Shown here in pieces: positions 34,317-43,809 of a stretch of DNA of 64,000 nucleotides; within the stretch, counting starts at the first letter, position 1, and each line of letters begins with the position of its first letter. The position numbers and the translations under genes are program-made. Below the pieces are notes generated by a model, which was not told the origin of the DNA, did not search any database, and saw only the letters and a program-made list of their open reading frames with translations. Source of the stretch: Candidatus Rokuibacteriota bacterium (GTDB lineage Bacteria > Methylomirabilota > Methylomirabilia > Rokubacteriales > CSP1-6); the NCBI GenBank assembly GCA_030647435.1, contig JAUSJX010000115.1, positions 1 through 64,000 on the forward strand. Direction: 5' to 3'.

Positions 34317-35447
34317 ATGATGGCGAAGCTCGACCGCGCCACGCCCGCTTCCCTCGACCTCGACCCGAAAGCGCTCGATCGCCTGCTCGAGACCGTGACG
34401 CGCCATATCGCCGAAGGGCGCTACCCGGGCGCGCAGATCGCGATGGCCCGCCGGGGTAAGCTGGCCCTGTTCGAGACCATCGGCGACGCCCGCATCGATC
34501 CCGCGCGGGCTACGGCGTCGGAGGACACGCTCTGGCTCCTGTACTCGAACACCAAGGTCGTGACGGCCTGCGCCGTCTGGCTCCTGGTCGAGCGCGGGGC
34601 GCTCTCGTTCACCGACCGCGTGGCCGAGCACCTGCCGGGCTTCGAGCAGAATGGCAAGGGCGACATCACCGTGATCCAGCTCCTGACGCACCAGGGCGGC
34701 TTCCCGAATGCGCAGGTACCCAAGACCGTGTGGGAGGATCACGACCTCCTGCGGAAGACCGTCTGCGCCTTCACGCTCGAATGGACGCCGGGCTCGCGCG
34801 TGCACTACCACAGCATGGCGGCCCACTGGACGGCGGCGGCGATGATCGAAGCGCTGACCAAGACCGACTACCGCGACTTCATCCGCGCCAACGTCATCGA
34901 GCCGCTGGGGCTTGGCAACGAGCTCTTCGTCGGCCTGCCGGATGCGGAAGCCGGCCGCGCCGTGGACATGCACGAGCCCGCGGCGGATGGCGGCCGGCAG
35001 GTCCGCCGCGCGGATGAGAACAATCCCGAGTTCCGCCGCGCGGGCGCGCCGAGCAGCGGCGGCTACGCGACGGCGCGCGCCATGGTGACCTTCTACCAGA
35101 TGATGGCCCGCGGTGGAGAGGTCAACGGCGTGCGGCTCCTCTCGCCGCGCATGGTCGAGTACGTCACGCGAAACTTCACGGGAGACCGCGTGGACGGCTA
35201 TATAAACATGCCCATGCACCGGGGCCTCGGCCCCCACTCGCGCGGGACGACGGAGACCATCCGCGGGCTGGGCTCGCTGGCCTCGCCGCGTGCCTTCGGC
35301 CACGGTGGAGTCGGCTCGTCGTATTGCTGGGCCGATCCCGAGTCGGGCGTCTCGTTCGCCTACCTGACCAATAGCCGCGTGCCGGATCCCTGGCACAGCC
35401 AGCGGATGGACGTCGTGTCGAACCTCGCCCACTCGGCGATCCGGTAA
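34317..35447 (+). CDS. Class C beta-lactamase-like serine hydrolase
   Basis: 376 residues. S77-N-T-K80 in LYSNTK is the SxxK motif; YHSMAAH supplies the Tyr-x-Ser/Asn motif, and the HGGVGSS segment stands where KTG is found in lactamases. It belongs with EstB-like esterases and amidases rather than true beta-lactamases. No signal peptide is seen. It starts 14 bp after the deacetylase stop, opening a plus-strand operon that runs to the membrane protein at 37548. Confidence 0.85.
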   Translation: MMAKLDRATPASLDLDPKALDRLLETVTRHIAEGRYPGAQIAMARRGKLALFETIGDARIDPARATASEDTLWLLYSNTKVVTACAVWLLVERGALSFTDRVAEHLPGFEQNGKGDITVIQLLTHQGGFPNAQVPKTVWEDHDLLRKTVCAFTLEWTPGSRVHYHSMAAHWTAAAMIEALTKTDYRDFIRANVIEPLGLGNELFVGLPDAEAGRAVDMHEPAADGGRQVRRADENNPEFRRAGAPSSGGYATARAMVTFYQMMARGGEVNGVRLLSPRMVEYVTRNFTGDRVDGYINMPMHRGLGPHSRGTTETIRGLGSLASPRAFGHGGVGSSYCWADPESGVSFAYLTNSRVPDPWHSQRMDVVSNLAHSAIR

Positions 35448-35450
35448 GCC

Positions 35451-36209
35451 ATGGTGAGACGCTCCGTGCTCGTCACCGGGATGAGCGGCCTGATCGGCCG
35501 CGCGCTCCGGAAACAGTTGGGAGGCCGCTTCGACCTGCGCGCGCTGAATCGCGGCGCAGTCGATGGTGTCCCCTGCCACCGGGCGGACATCGCGGACCTC
35601 GAGGCGATCGCGCCCGCGTTCGAGGGCGTGGACACCGTCGTGCATCTCGCGGCGGATGCCACGAGCCCGAACCCGCCGTGGGACAGCATCCTGCACAACA
35701 ACGTCACCGGCACCTACAACGTCTACGAAGCCGCGCGGCGTGCCAAGGTCAAGCGCGTGGTCTTCGCGTCGAGCGGCGCAACGGTCAGTGGCATCGAGAA
35801 GGACAAGCCGTACAGCGATCTGGTGGCGGGCCGTTACGACGGCCTGACTTCGTGGCCGATGCTGACGCATCTCTCGCCCGTCAGGCCCGCCGCGCTCTAT
35901 GGCGTCAGCAAGGTCTGGGGCGAGGCGCTCGGCCGCCAGTTCGCCGACACCCACGGGCTGTCGATCATCTGCGTGCGCATCGGGCGCGTGCACGCCGAGG
36001 ACAGGCCGGCATCGCCGCGCGACTTCTCGGTCTGGTGCAGCCAGCGCGACATCGTGCGCCTCATCGAGCGGTGCGTCGAGGCGTCGGAAGCGCTCCGCTA
36101 CGACATCTTCTTCGGCACCTCTCGCAACAAGTGGGGCTATCGCGACCTCGAGCACCCGCGTGCCGTCCTGGGCTGGGAGCCCGTGGACGCGGCCGAGACG
36201 TATCGCTGA
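35451..36209 (+). CDS. NAD-dependent epimerase/dehydratase (extended SDR)
   Basis: 252 residues. The cofactor loop TGMSGLIG is at 9-16, with DIADLEA, and the catalytic pair YGVSK follows near residue 147. The length is shorter than sugar epimerases and fits the NAD-dependent oxidoreductases of the uronate dehydrogenase type. The start is 4 bp after the upstream stop, showing tight coupling. Substrate unknown. Confidence 0.85.
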   Translation: MVRRSVLVTGMSGLIGRALRKQLGGRFDLRALNRGAVDGVPCHRADIADLEAIAPAFEGVDTVVHLAADATSPNPPWDSILHNNVTGTYNVYEAARRAKVKRVVFASSGATVSGIEKDKPYSDLVAGRYDGLTSWPMLTHLSPVRPAALYGVSKVWGEALGRQFADTHGLSIICVRIGRVHAEDRPASPRDFSVWCSQRDIVRLIERCVEASEALRYDIFFGTSRNKWGYRDLEHPRAVLGWEPVDAAETYR

Positions 36210-36252
36210 CCCCCCTGCTCCGCACCTATCCTTTAATAAGGAGACCCGACCG

Positions 36253-36609
36253 ATGGCCATCCAGACCCGCTACCTCTTCACCGCAGCCATGGACGTCGAA
36301 CCCGCGCAGGAGAAGCTCTTCAACGAGGTCTACGACACCGAGCACGTGCCCCTGCTGCTGAAGGTGCCGGGCGTGATCGCGGTCGCGCGGCTCAAGAAGA
36401 CCACGCTGACCATGATCATCGGCGGGGAGAAGAAGACCATCGTCGCGGAGAACGAGCCGACGTACTCCGCGACCTACGAGATCGAGAGCCCCGACGTGCT
36501 GACGAGCCCCGGGTGGGGCGCCGCGGTGGACCAGGGGCGCTGGCCCGGGCAGGTGCGCCCCTTCACCAAGAACCGCCGCCACGTCCTCTACCAGCGCATC
36601 CTGCCGTAG
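36253..36609 (+). CDS. Small dimeric alpha/beta-barrel-like protein
   Basis: 118 residues. YDTEHVPLLLKVPGV resembles the N-terminal pattern of EthD/DUF4286-type ferredoxin-like-fold proteins, where the His near residue 31 is typical. It is a probable cytoplasmic homodimer. AAGGAG lies 8 nt before the ATG. It is inside the operon between the epimerase and the Ddn-like gene. Function unknown. Confidence 0.65.
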   Translation: MAIQTRYLFTAAMDVEPAQEKLFNEVYDTEHVPLLLKVPGVIAVARLKKTTLTMIIGGEKKTIVAENEPTYSATYEIESPDVLTSPGWGAAVDQGRWPGQVRPFTKNRRHVLYQRILP

Positions 36610-36612
36610 CCC

Positions 36613-37044
36613 GTGGCCGCCCAGTACCAGCGCGGCCTCGCGCGGCGCGCGGCCAACGGGCTCGTTCGCATGCTGGTGCGGCTGGGACTCGGCCCCGCGC
36701 GCACGTATCTCTTGACCGTCACGGGGCGGCGGAGCGGCGTGCCCCGCTCCACGCCCGTGACGCTCGTGGAGGAAGGCGGGCGGCGCTGGCTCGTCTCGCC
36801 GTACGGCGAGGTCGCCTGGGTGCGAAACCTGCGCGCGACTGGACGGGCTACCCTCTCGCACTGCGGGCGCACCGAGGCGGTCGCGGTGCGTGAGATCAAG
36901 CCCGAGGAGGCCGCTGCCGTGCTCAAGTGGTACGTGACGCGCGTGCCGATCACCCGCCCGTATTTCGACGTGAGGCCGGAGTCCGACCTTGACGCCTTCC
37001 GCGCCGAGGCGCCGCGGCACCCGGTCTTCGCCATCGTGGGCTGA
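36613..37044 (+). CDS. F420-dependent nitroreductase-like protein (Ddn family)
   Basis: 143 residues from a GTG. TYLLTVTGRRSGVPRSTPV and the run LVSPYGEVAWVRNLRATGRA are the hallmarks of the DUF385/Ddn family, which use deazaflavin F420 to reduce quinones or other electrophiles. Three LLM-type enzymes in the window use F420 or FMN. It is 4 bp from the upstream stop. Confidence 0.85.
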   Translation: MAAQYQRGLARRAANGLVRMLVRLGLGPARTYLLTVTGRRSGVPRSTPVTLVEEGGRRWLVSPYGEVAWVRNLRATGRATLSHCGRTEAVAVREIKPEEAAAVLKWYVTRVPITRPYFDVRPESDLDAFRAEAPRHPVFAIVG

Positions 37045-37047
37045 CCC

Positions 37048-37548
37048 GTGCGACTGATCCCCGTGGGCCTCGGAGTCATCACGGTCCTTCAGACAGTCGC
37101 CGCCACTGCGGCCTATCCCGTTCTAACCTTGGCCGTCAGCCTCGCGGTCAGCGTTCTCGGCAACATGGTCAGCACCGATACCGGAGCGCGGACGGTCTTC
37201 TTCCTCTTCGGCCTGCCCACGGCCTTCGGCGTCCTGATACTAGCGGCCGTCTTCATGGCGGTGCCGCTCGGCGTGTGTGTCGCGGGCGCGATCGTCGTGG
37301 GGCGGCTGGGGCGCCGCCGTGACGCGACGGCCTCGATGGTTCAGCTGCTGAAGTTCGGCGCGGCGGTGGTCATCATCAACGTGGCGGTCCTGCTCGTCGG
37401 CGTCGTGTTCTGGCCCATCTGGTTCTACAGCGAGAAGCTGGCCACGCTCATCTCGCTCCGGCCGCTCGTCCTCTCCTTCGCCCTAAACGCCGTCCTCGAC
37501 GCCGCCCTCGCAGGCACCGTGCTCCGCTCCCAGCTCACGACGCGATAG
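37048..37548 (+). CDS. Four-helix membrane protein
   Basis: 166 residues with four hydrophobic segments (about 5-38, 48-85, 102-125 and 133-158). No family is recognised. It starts 4 bp after the Ddn-like stop and ends the operon. Function unknown. Confidence 0.6.
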   Translation: MRLIPVGLGVITVLQTVAATAAYPVLTLAVSLAVSVLGNMVSTDTGARTVFFLFGLPTAFGVLILAAVFMAVPLGVCVAGAIVVGRLGRRRDATASMVQLLKFGAAVVIINVAVLLVGVVFWPIWFYSEKLATLISLRPLVLSFALNAVLDAALAGTVLRSQLTTR

Positions 37549-37561
37549 ACGCACAGGCGAG

Positions 37562-37894
37562 ATGAACGAGAAAAGGCGGTACATCCTCCGACGGAGGAAG
37601 CAGGACGGGCAGGATGAGTACGTACCTGTCACAAACTTTACTGTGCAGATTTACCGATGCGGCCTCAGGGCGGGCGACCGTCTCAGACTCAAGAGGTCGC
37701 TGGCCGGGCTTGATGAAGCGGGAGTTCCCACCGGCTTGACTCATGAGGCCGGCCAACTCTGGACCGCTCTGACGGGCGCTCCGGAGGATCCAGAAACGCT
37801 GTGGCTACAGCAGCCTGATGGCGAGTTGCACAGCTGGTCAGACGACAGATCGATCTTCGAGTACTTCGAGAAGATGGAGAGGGCGGCGCCCTAG
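37562..37894 (+). CDS. Hypothetical protein
   Basis: 110 residues, starting 14 bp after the membrane protein. It contains KKxRRR-like basic residues near the start and a C-terminal acidic tail. No family is recognised; codon use is slightly less GC-biased than its neighbours. It may be a late addition to the operon. It is followed by the inverted repeat at 37922-38000. Confidence 0.5.
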   Translation: MNEKRRYILRRRKQDGQDEYVPVTNFTVQIYRCGLRAGDRLRLKRSLAGLDEAGVPTGLTHEAGQLWTALTGAPEDPETLWLQQPDGELHSWSDDRSIFEYFEKMERAAP

Positions 37895-37921
37895 TCCGGA
37901 TTATTCACGAACAGAGCGCCA

Positions 37922-38000
37922 CCCTCACCCGACCCTCTCCCTCTCCGAGGGAGAGGGAGCCGTTTCGATACCCTCGCCCCCGGAGAGGGCAGGGTGAGGG
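37922..38000. repeat. CCCTCACCC-type inverted repeat
   Basis: The outer arms CCCTCACCC (37922-37930) and GGGTGAGGG (37992-38000) enclose a perfect 11-bp hairpin, CCCTCTCCCTC (37933-37943) with GAGGGAGAGGG (37947-37957). A related block lies at 56747-56771. Such intergenic palindromes are common in high-GC proteobacterial-like genomes. Here it separates convergent genes and may also end transcription. Confidence 0.7.
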
Positions 38001-38055
38001 GGAGCCGAGGACGCGCAACACGTGCCCGTCGATAATTCAGGCTAGGAGAGCGCCC

Positions 38056-39489
38056 TCAGGACGCGATAGGCGGCTTCTTGTCGAACCAGGGGTGCGCTTT
38101 CTCGAGCTGGGCGCCCAGCGAGAGGATGGTGCCCTCCTCGCCGTAGCGCCCTGCCAGCTGGACCGCGATGGGGAAGCCCGAGGCCGTGCGGCCGAGCGGG
38201 AGCATCAGCGCCGGCTGGCCGGTGAGATTGAACCAGACGGTGAAGGGCGAGAAGGTGAAGACGCGGCGCCAGTACTCGTCCACGTCCTCCAGCATCATGT
38301 CGATCCAGCCGAGCTTGGGCGGCAGCGTGCCGAGGCCCGGCGTCAGCAGTACGTCGTAGCCCGCGTGGAAGGCCGCCATCTGCCTGCCGAGGCGGTGCAT
38401 CGTCTGCGTCGCGCGCACGTAGTCGGCGGCGGCGATCTTCTCGCCCTTCTGCGCCGTGCCCCACGTGACGTTCTCGACCTCGCCCTTGCGCGCCGGGCGC
38501 CCCGCCGTCGGGTGGCTCGCGAGGTTCACCACCATGTTGGCGGCGGCCAGCGTGAGGAAGGTCGGCACGACATCCGCGCGGTCGATCTCCGGATCGGCCT
38601 CTTGGACCTTGTGGCCCAGGTCCTTGCAGAGGACGACCGTCTCGGCGAGGGCTTTCAGATACTCGGTATCGACGGGAGCGCCGTTCGGCGCCGCGGTCGT
38701 GTAGGCGATGCGTAACGGCCTGCGCTCGGCCTGGACGTCGGCGAGGAAGGACCGCGGCGGAGGCGGCGCGACGTAGGGATCGCCGGGGCCCGCGCCGGCG
38801 GTGGCGTCGAGGAGCGCCGCGGTGTCGCGCACCGTAAGCGTCAGCGCGTGCTCGGTCGAGCAGCCGCCGAGCCCCTCGCCCGTATACGGCGCCAGCGTAT
38901 TGCGCCCGCGTGTGGGCTTCAGCCCGACGATGCCGCAGCAGGCCGCGGGGACGCGGATCGAGCCGAAGCCGTCCGAGCCGTGCGCCATCGGCAGCATGCG
39001 CGCGCCGACCGACGCCGCCGCGCCGCCGCTCGAGCCGCCAGAGATACGCGTGAGATCCCACGGGCTCTTGGTCGGGCCGTAAAGCTGCGGTTCGCAGGTC
39101 AGCGAGAGCCCGAGCTCGCAGGTATTGGTGCGGCCGAAGATGACGAGGCCCGCCCACTTGAGCCGCTTCACGTGCTCGCTGTCGGCCGTGGGCGGCGGCG
39201 CGTCGGCGAAGAACTTCGAGCCGCGCGTCATCTTGACGCCCGCCAGCGAAGCCGTCAGGTCCTTGAGGAGAAATGGCACGCCCGTGAACGGGCCGTCGGG
39301 CAGGCCGTCGGCGATGGTCTTGCGGCCGTAGTCGTAGAGCTTCATGGTCACGGCGTTGACCGCGCCGTTGCGCGCCTCGACGCGCTCGATGGCGGCCTCG
39401 AGCAGCTCGGTGGGCGAGACCTTGCCGCGCTTGACCTGATCCGCCAGGCCGAGGGCGTCGTACTGCTCGAAGTCCGCGAAGGCCTTCAC
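38056..39489 (-). CDS. Amidase signature-family enzyme
   Basis: 477 residues from GTG 39489. The Ser-cisSer-Lys triad is visible: VPFLLKDL (Lys), SGGSSGGAAASV (cis-Ser), and GSDGFGSIRVPA (nucleophile region, Ser). It hydrolyses amides of unknown chemistry. The start is 3 bp after the upstream LLM gene stop, which supports the GTG. Cytoplasmic. Confidence 0.9.
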   Translation of the reverse strand: MKAFADFEQYDALGLADQVKRGKVSPTELLEAAIERVEARNGAVNAVTMKLYDYGRKTIADGLPDGPFTGVPFLLKDLTASLAGVKMTRGSKFFADAPPPTADSEHVKRLKWAGLVIFGRTNTCELGLSLTCEPQLYGPTKSPWDLTRISGGSSGGAAASVGARMLPMAHGSDGFGSIRVPAACCGIVGLKPTRGRNTLAPYTGEGLGGCSTEHALTLTVRDTAALLDATAGAGPGDPYVAPPPPRSFLADVQAERRPLRIAYTTAAPNGAPVDTEYLKALAETVVLCKDLGHKVQEADPEIDRADVVPTFLTLAAANMVVNLASHPTAGRPARKGEVENVTWGTAQKGEKIAAADYVRATQTMHRLGRQMAAFHAGYDVLLTPGLGTLPPKLGWIDMMLEDVDEYWRRVFTFSPFTVWFNLTGQPALMLPLGRTASGFPIAVQLAGRYGEEGTILSLGAQLEKAHPWFDKKPPIAS

Positions 39490-39491
39490 GC

Positions 39492-40430
39492 CTACGCCTT
39501 GCGGAGAGCGGGAGCGACTTTCTCTATGAACGTGTCGAGCGGCTTGAGCTGGTCCTTCCCGAGGAACATGGTCGGGATGAAGAGCAGGCCGACGCCGGAC
39601 TCGCGGAGCTTGCCGAGCTTGTCCTGGATCTGGGCGACGCTGCCCGCGAGCAGGGTGTCCTTGGCCGACTCCTCGTCGCGTGCCATGCGCTTCATGAAAA
39701 TCTGCTGGATCTTGTCGATCTCGGCGCGGTCTTCGCTGAGCACCGGCACCATGACGGCCGAGCGCAGGATGGTCTTGGGATCGCGCCCGATGGCCGCGCA
39801 GTACCCGTCGAGGATCTTTCCCTTCGTCGCGAGGGTCTCCGGGCCGCCCCAGACGTTCCAGTGGTCGGCCCAGCGCGCGACGATCTTGAGCGTGACCTTC
39901 TCGCCGCCGCCGCCGATCATCAGCTCGGGGCGCGGCTTCTGGACCGGCTTGGGCATAAGTGGCGCGTCGTCGAGCTGGTAGTACTTGCCCTTGAAGGTCG
40001 AGCGCTCCTGGGTCCAGAGCATGTTCAAGACCTGGCAGGCCTCGTCGAGGCGCTGGAGCCGCTCGCCCACCGTGTAGAACGGCATGCCGTAGGCCGTGTG
40101 CTCGTTCTCCTGCCAGCCGGCGCCCATGCCGCAGATGAGACGGCCGCCCGAGATGATGTCCACGTTGGCGGCCATCTTGGCGAGCACCGCGGGATGGCGG
40201 TAGGTATTGCCCGAGACGATGGTCCCGACCCGCATCCGCTTGGTGAGCGCGGCCAATGCGGTGAGCGTCGTCCAGCTCTCGAGCATGTCGCCGACCCGGT
40301 CGGGGGTGTTCGGCATGAAGTGGTCGGTAACGCATGCCGCGTCCCAGCCCGTCTGCTCCGCGTGGCGCCAGAGCGCGACGACGTCGTTCCAAGTGGTATT
40401 GCCCATGCTGGAGAAAATGGCGAAGCGCAT
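39492..40430 (-). CDS. LLM-class F420/FMN-dependent oxidoreductase
   Basis: 312 residues. Luciferase-like fold: WRHAEQTGWDAACVTDHF, then VGTIVSGNTYRHPAVLAKMAANVDIISGGRL, which ends in the characteristic cofactor region. IGGGGEKV follows. It belongs to the F420-dependent LLM group by pattern. It is paired with the amidase as a likely ring- or amide-degrading step. Confidence 0.88.
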   Translation of the reverse strand: MRFAIFSSMGNTTWNDVVALWRHAEQTGWDAACVTDHFMPNTPDRVGDMLESWTTLTALAALTKRMRVGTIVSGNTYRHPAVLAKMAANVDIISGGRLICGMGAGWQENEHTAYGMPFYTVGERLQRLDEACQVLNMLWTQERSTFKGKYYQLDDAPLMPKPVQKPRPELMIGGGGEKVTLKIVARWADHWNVWGGPETLATKGKILDGYCAAIGRDPKTILRSAVMVPVLSEDRAEIDKIQQIFMKRMARDEESAKDTLLAGSVAQIQDKLGKLRESGVGLLFIPTMFLGKDQLKPLDTFIEKVAPALRKA

Positions 40431-40439
40431 GCTGGCTCC

Positions 40440-40934
<495 letters not shown>

Positions 40935-40948
40935 ACGCTGGAGACCGA

Positions 40949-40977
40949 ACGATGCCGCAGGCTATGCGGTTAGTCAA
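40949..40977 (-). promoter_or_regulatory. Sigma-70-type promoter of purE
   Basis: Minus-strand TTGACT (40977-40972), 17-nt spacer, CATCGT (40954-40949), with the start codon at 40934. Confidence 0.5.
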
Positions 40978-41002
40978 GCGGTTTCGGGGATAATAGGGCT
41001 CC

Positions 41003-41902
41003 GTGGCTCAAGAACCCATCGACACCCTCGTGATTCACCCAGGCGCGCTCGGCGACGTCCTCCAGGCCGTGCCGGCGCTCGAAGCGCTCGGGCGCCTCGG
41101 CCACCGGCTGACCTTCGCGGGCCAGCCGCGGCTGGGCGAGCTGCTCCAGGGCTCGGGCCTCGTGCTCGCGGCGACATCGTTCGACACCTTCGGCCTCGAA
41201 GCGCTCTTCGCCGACGTGCAGGTGCCGGACCGTCTCGCGTCGAGGCTTGGGCACTTCCGGCGCGTCGTCTCGTGGTTCGGCGCCCGCGAGCCCGGCTACG
41301 CAGGGCGGCTCGGCGCGCTCGTCCCCGACGTGATCGTGGCGCCGCCGGTGCCCGACGACGACTCTCCGCTGACCGTCTGGGAGCACCTCGTCGCGACGCT
41401 CCACCCGTGGGGCGTGGCGCGTCCTGCCGAGCTCCATGCGCTCGCGACCACCGAACGCTGGCGCATCGCCGCGCGAACCGCGCTCATGGTGCTTGGCGTG
41501 GACGAAGGCCGCCCGCTCCTCATCGCGCACCCAGGCGCCGGCGCGCGCTGGAAGCAGGCTCCGGCCGCGCGCTTCGCCCAGGCGCTCGAGCGCATGGTGG
41601 CAGGCGCCGGCTTCGAGGTCGTGGTGCACCAGGGTCCGGCCGACGGCCCCGCGGTGGACGCGCTCGTCACCACACTCGGCATCCCCGCGCATCGCTACCT
41701 CGAGCCGTCGCTGACGGAGCTGGCGGGCGCGCTGGCGCTGGCCCAGGCCTATTTCGGCAGCGACTCGGGCGTGAGCCACCTGGCCGCATGCGTGGGGACA
41801 CCGAGCGTCATCCTCTATCCGCCCGAGACGCTCAGGCAGTGGGCCCCGTGGGCGCCCACCGCCGTGGCGCTGGGCGTCGGATCCGAAGGAGACCTGCCAT
41901 GA
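41003..41902 (+). CDS. Glycosyltransferase family 9 (heptosyltransferase-like)
   Basis: 299 residues from GTG 41003. The start VIHPGALGDVLQAVPALEAL is the GT9 pattern; IAHPGAGARWKQAP marks the second nucleotide-binding domain, and YFGSDSGVSHLAACVGTPS carries the usual donor-binding site. Members add heptose or related sugars to outer-membrane glycolipids. GATAAT at 40989-40994 is 8 nt upstream of the start. It overlaps the next gene (ATGA). Confidence 0.85.
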   Translation: MAQEPIDTLVIHPGALGDVLQAVPALEALGRLGHRLTFAGQPRLGELLQGSGLVLAATSFDTFGLEALFADVQVPDRLASRLGHFRRVVSWFGAREPGYAGRLGALVPDVIVAPPVPDDDSPLTVWEHLVATLHPWGVARPAELHALATTERWRIAARTALMVLGVDEGRPLLIAHPGAGARWKQAPAARFAQALERMVAGAGFEVVVHQGPADGPAVDALVTTLGIPAHRYLEPSLTELAGALALAQAYFGSDSGVSHLAACVGTPSVILYPPETLRQWAPWAPTAVALGVGSEGDLP

Positions 41903-42672
41903 CGGGCGACATGGAGCTGCGCGCGCGGAGGCGGCGCCGGTGGGGCGAGGTCTCCGCCGATCCCGACGACCGGCGGTTCCTCGCGGGCCCCCAGTCGCGG
42001 CTCCGCGAGCTCCTGTGGGCGCTCAGGATCTTCGTCGAGTTCATCCGTGGCTTCAGGGCGCTGCACTTCATCGGGCCCTGCGTCACCGTCTTCGGTTCGG
42101 CCCGTTTCCCGGAGCAGCACAAGTACTACGAGATGGCGCGCCGGGTCGGGGCCCAGCTGGCACGGGACGGCTTCACCGTCATGACGGGTGGCGGCCCCGG
42201 GATCATGGAGGCGGCGAACCGCGGGGCCAAGGAGGCGGGCGGCCGCTCCATCGGGTGCAACATCGAGCTGCCCCAGGAACAAAAGCCCAATACCTACCTC
42301 GATCGGTGGGTGACGTTTCGCCACTTCTTCGTCCGCAAGGTGATGCTCGTCAAGTACTCCTACGCATTCATCGCTATGCCCGGAGGCTTCGGGACTCTCG
42401 ACGAGGTAACCGAGGCGGCGACGCTCGTCCAGACCCACAAGATCGCCGGCTTCCCGATCGTGCTCATGGGCGTCGAATTCTGGAAGCCGCTGCTGGACTT
42501 CATGCGCGCCTCGCTGGTCAAGGAAGGCACGATCGACCCCGTGGACGTGGACGAGTTCTTCGTGACCGACTCGCCGGAGGATGCGGCGGCCCACGTCCGC
42601 AACATCGGCCTGCAGCGCTTCGGGCTCACCTACGGGCCGAGGATGAAGCGCCGCTGGTTCCTCGGCGAGTAA
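41899..42672 (+). CDS. LOG-family protein (cytokinin riboside 5'-phosphate hydrolase-like)
   Basis: 257 residues. VTVFGSARFPEQH, then TGGGPGIMEAANRGA and PGGFGTLDE are the Rossmann LOG motifs. Known members hydrolyse N6-modified or other nucleoside 5'-monophosphates. The substrate here is unknown; the N-terminal 60 residues are an extension. It overlaps the GT9 gene by four bases. Confidence 0.88.
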   Translation: MTGDMELRARRRRRWGEVSADPDDRRFLAGPQSRLRELLWALRIFVEFIRGFRALHFIGPCVTVFGSARFPEQHKYYEMARRVGAQLARDGFTVMTGGGPGIMEAANRGAKEAGGRSIGCNIELPQEQKPNTYLDRWVTFRHFFVRKVMLVKYSYAFIAMPGGFGTLDEVTEAATLVQTHKIAGFPIVLMGVEFWKPLLDFMRASLVKEGTIDPVDVDEFFVTDSPEDAAAHVRNIGLQRFGLTYGPRMKRRWFLGE

Positions 42673-42705
42673 GGCGGTAGAATCACGCACGGGAGGATCC
42701 GGGCC

Positions 42706-43212
42706 ATGGCACACGCGAAAGTCAACGAGCTCCGCGGCCGCAGCGACAAGGCTTGGGCGCAGCTGAGATCGCAGCTCCAGGGCATGGAGCCGCACCTCGA
42801 CAAGAGCGACGCCCCGGGACAGTGGACCACCCGCGAGGTCCTCTGCCACATGCTCTTCGAGCCCGGCTGGAAGCCCGTGCCGGTGCTCAAATCCTTCGCC
42901 CACCAGAACCTGCCCGTGATCGACATCAAGCCGAGCGAGACCGACGTCAGCAGCGAGCGCAAGGCCATGACCCTCAAGCAGTACATGGACGCCCTCGACG
43001 CCCAGCGGCGCGAGGTGATGGCCTATCTCGACGGGCTCAGCGAGGCAGAGCTCAGCCGCAAGTCGCGCATCCCGCTCTTCAAGGAGATCATGGGCACCGA
43101 CGAGGTCGACATCCCGACCTACGTCGGCGCGCTCTTCGAGTACCACTGGAACGACCACGCGGGGCAAATCGCCAAGATCCGCAAGGCGGCAGGCCTGCCC
43201 GACGCGAAGTAA
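42706..43212 (+). CDS. DinB-like four-helix protein
   Basis: 168 residues. The pattern of His residues (W..REVLCHML, and YHWNDHAGQI near the C terminus) suits a DinB/YfiT-type metal-binding bundle. Some members are thiol transferases, but the role is unknown here. A TAGAAT box at 42676 and GGGAGGAT ribosome site precede the ATG. It converges with the Dps gene. Confidence 0.78.
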   Translation: MAHAKVNELRGRSDKAWAQLRSQLQGMEPHLDKSDAPGQWTTREVLCHMLFEPGWKPVPVLKSFAHQNLPVIDIKPSETDVSSERKAMTLKQYMDALDAQRREVMAYLDGLSEAELSRKSRIPLFKEIMGTDEVDIPTYVGALFEYHWNDHAGQIAKIRKAAGLPDAK

Positions 43213-43220
43213 AAGCGAGA

Positions 43221-43255
43221 ACGGGGCGGGACGGCTCGTCGCCGCCCCACCCCGT
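43221..43255. terminator. Bidirectional hairpin between DinB and Dps genes
   Basis: ACGGGG (43221-43226) pairs with CCCCGT (43250-43255), with further GGG/CCC pairing after one mismatch. It lies between converging stops at 43212 and 43274. No clear U-tract is seen. Confidence 0.4.
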
Positions 43256-43273
43256 GGTTGTGGAAGGACCGGG

Positions 43274-43750
43274 TTAGGCTTCGACGAACGCTCTAAGCAT
43301 CCAGGCCATCTTCTCGTGCTTCTCCATCAGGCCCGTGAGGAAGTCGCTGGTGCCGGCGTCGCTGAACTTGTCCATGGCGGTCGCGAGATCCCCACGCAGC
43401 GTCCGGATCACGTCCTCGTGGTTCGCCAGCAGGGCGGACAGCATGCCCGTGGCGTCCGGGTGCTGCCCAGGGTGCTCCTTGAGACGCGTGGCCTTGGTGA
43501 ACTCGGTCAGCGTGCCGGGTGACTTGGCGCCAAGCTGACGGATGCGCTCGGCGACCTCGTCCACGAAACCGTCGAGCTCCTCGTACTGCGCCTCGAAGAA
43601 CTTGTGCAGGTCGTTGAACTGCGGGCCCACCACGTTCCAGTGGTAGTTGCGGGTCTTGGTGTACAGCAGGTATTCGTCAGCCAGGAGTGGCGCCAAGAGC
43701 TTGATGACGCCGTCCCGGTTCGCGTCTGGGATACCAATATTGGGCTTCAT
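43274..43750 (-). CDS. dps: Dps-like ferritin-fold DNA-protection protein
   Basis: 158 residues. The pattern LLADEYLLYTKTRNYHWNV, then FFEAQYEELDGFVDEVAERI supplies the inter-subunit ferroxidase residues of Dps. It oxidises iron with peroxide and coats DNA under stress. An upstream AAGGAG supports the ATG. It is followed 3' by the bidirectional hairpin. Confidence 0.88.
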   Translation of the reverse strand: MKPNIGIPDANRDGVIKLLAPLLADEYLLYTKTRNYHWNVVGPQFNDLHKFFEAQYEELDGFVDEVAERIRQLGAKSPGTLTEFTKATRLKEHPGQHPDATGMLSALLANHEDVIRTLRGDLATAMDKFSDAGTSDFLTGLMEKHEKMAWMLRAFVEA

Positions 43751-43809
43751 GGGTAAGAACTCCTTTCTGCTTGTTTAGATGCCGCGGCGCGCCCGATGGT
43801 CGCAGGCCC

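Noticed and set aside
34176-36260. 694-codon minus-strand frame opposite the serine hydrolase and epimerase
   Set aside because: Same reason: shadow of two well-supported plus-strand genes.
37922-38000. Possible CRISPR-like repeat
   Set aside because: It is a single palindromic element with no regular spacing. No CRISPR array was seen in the window.
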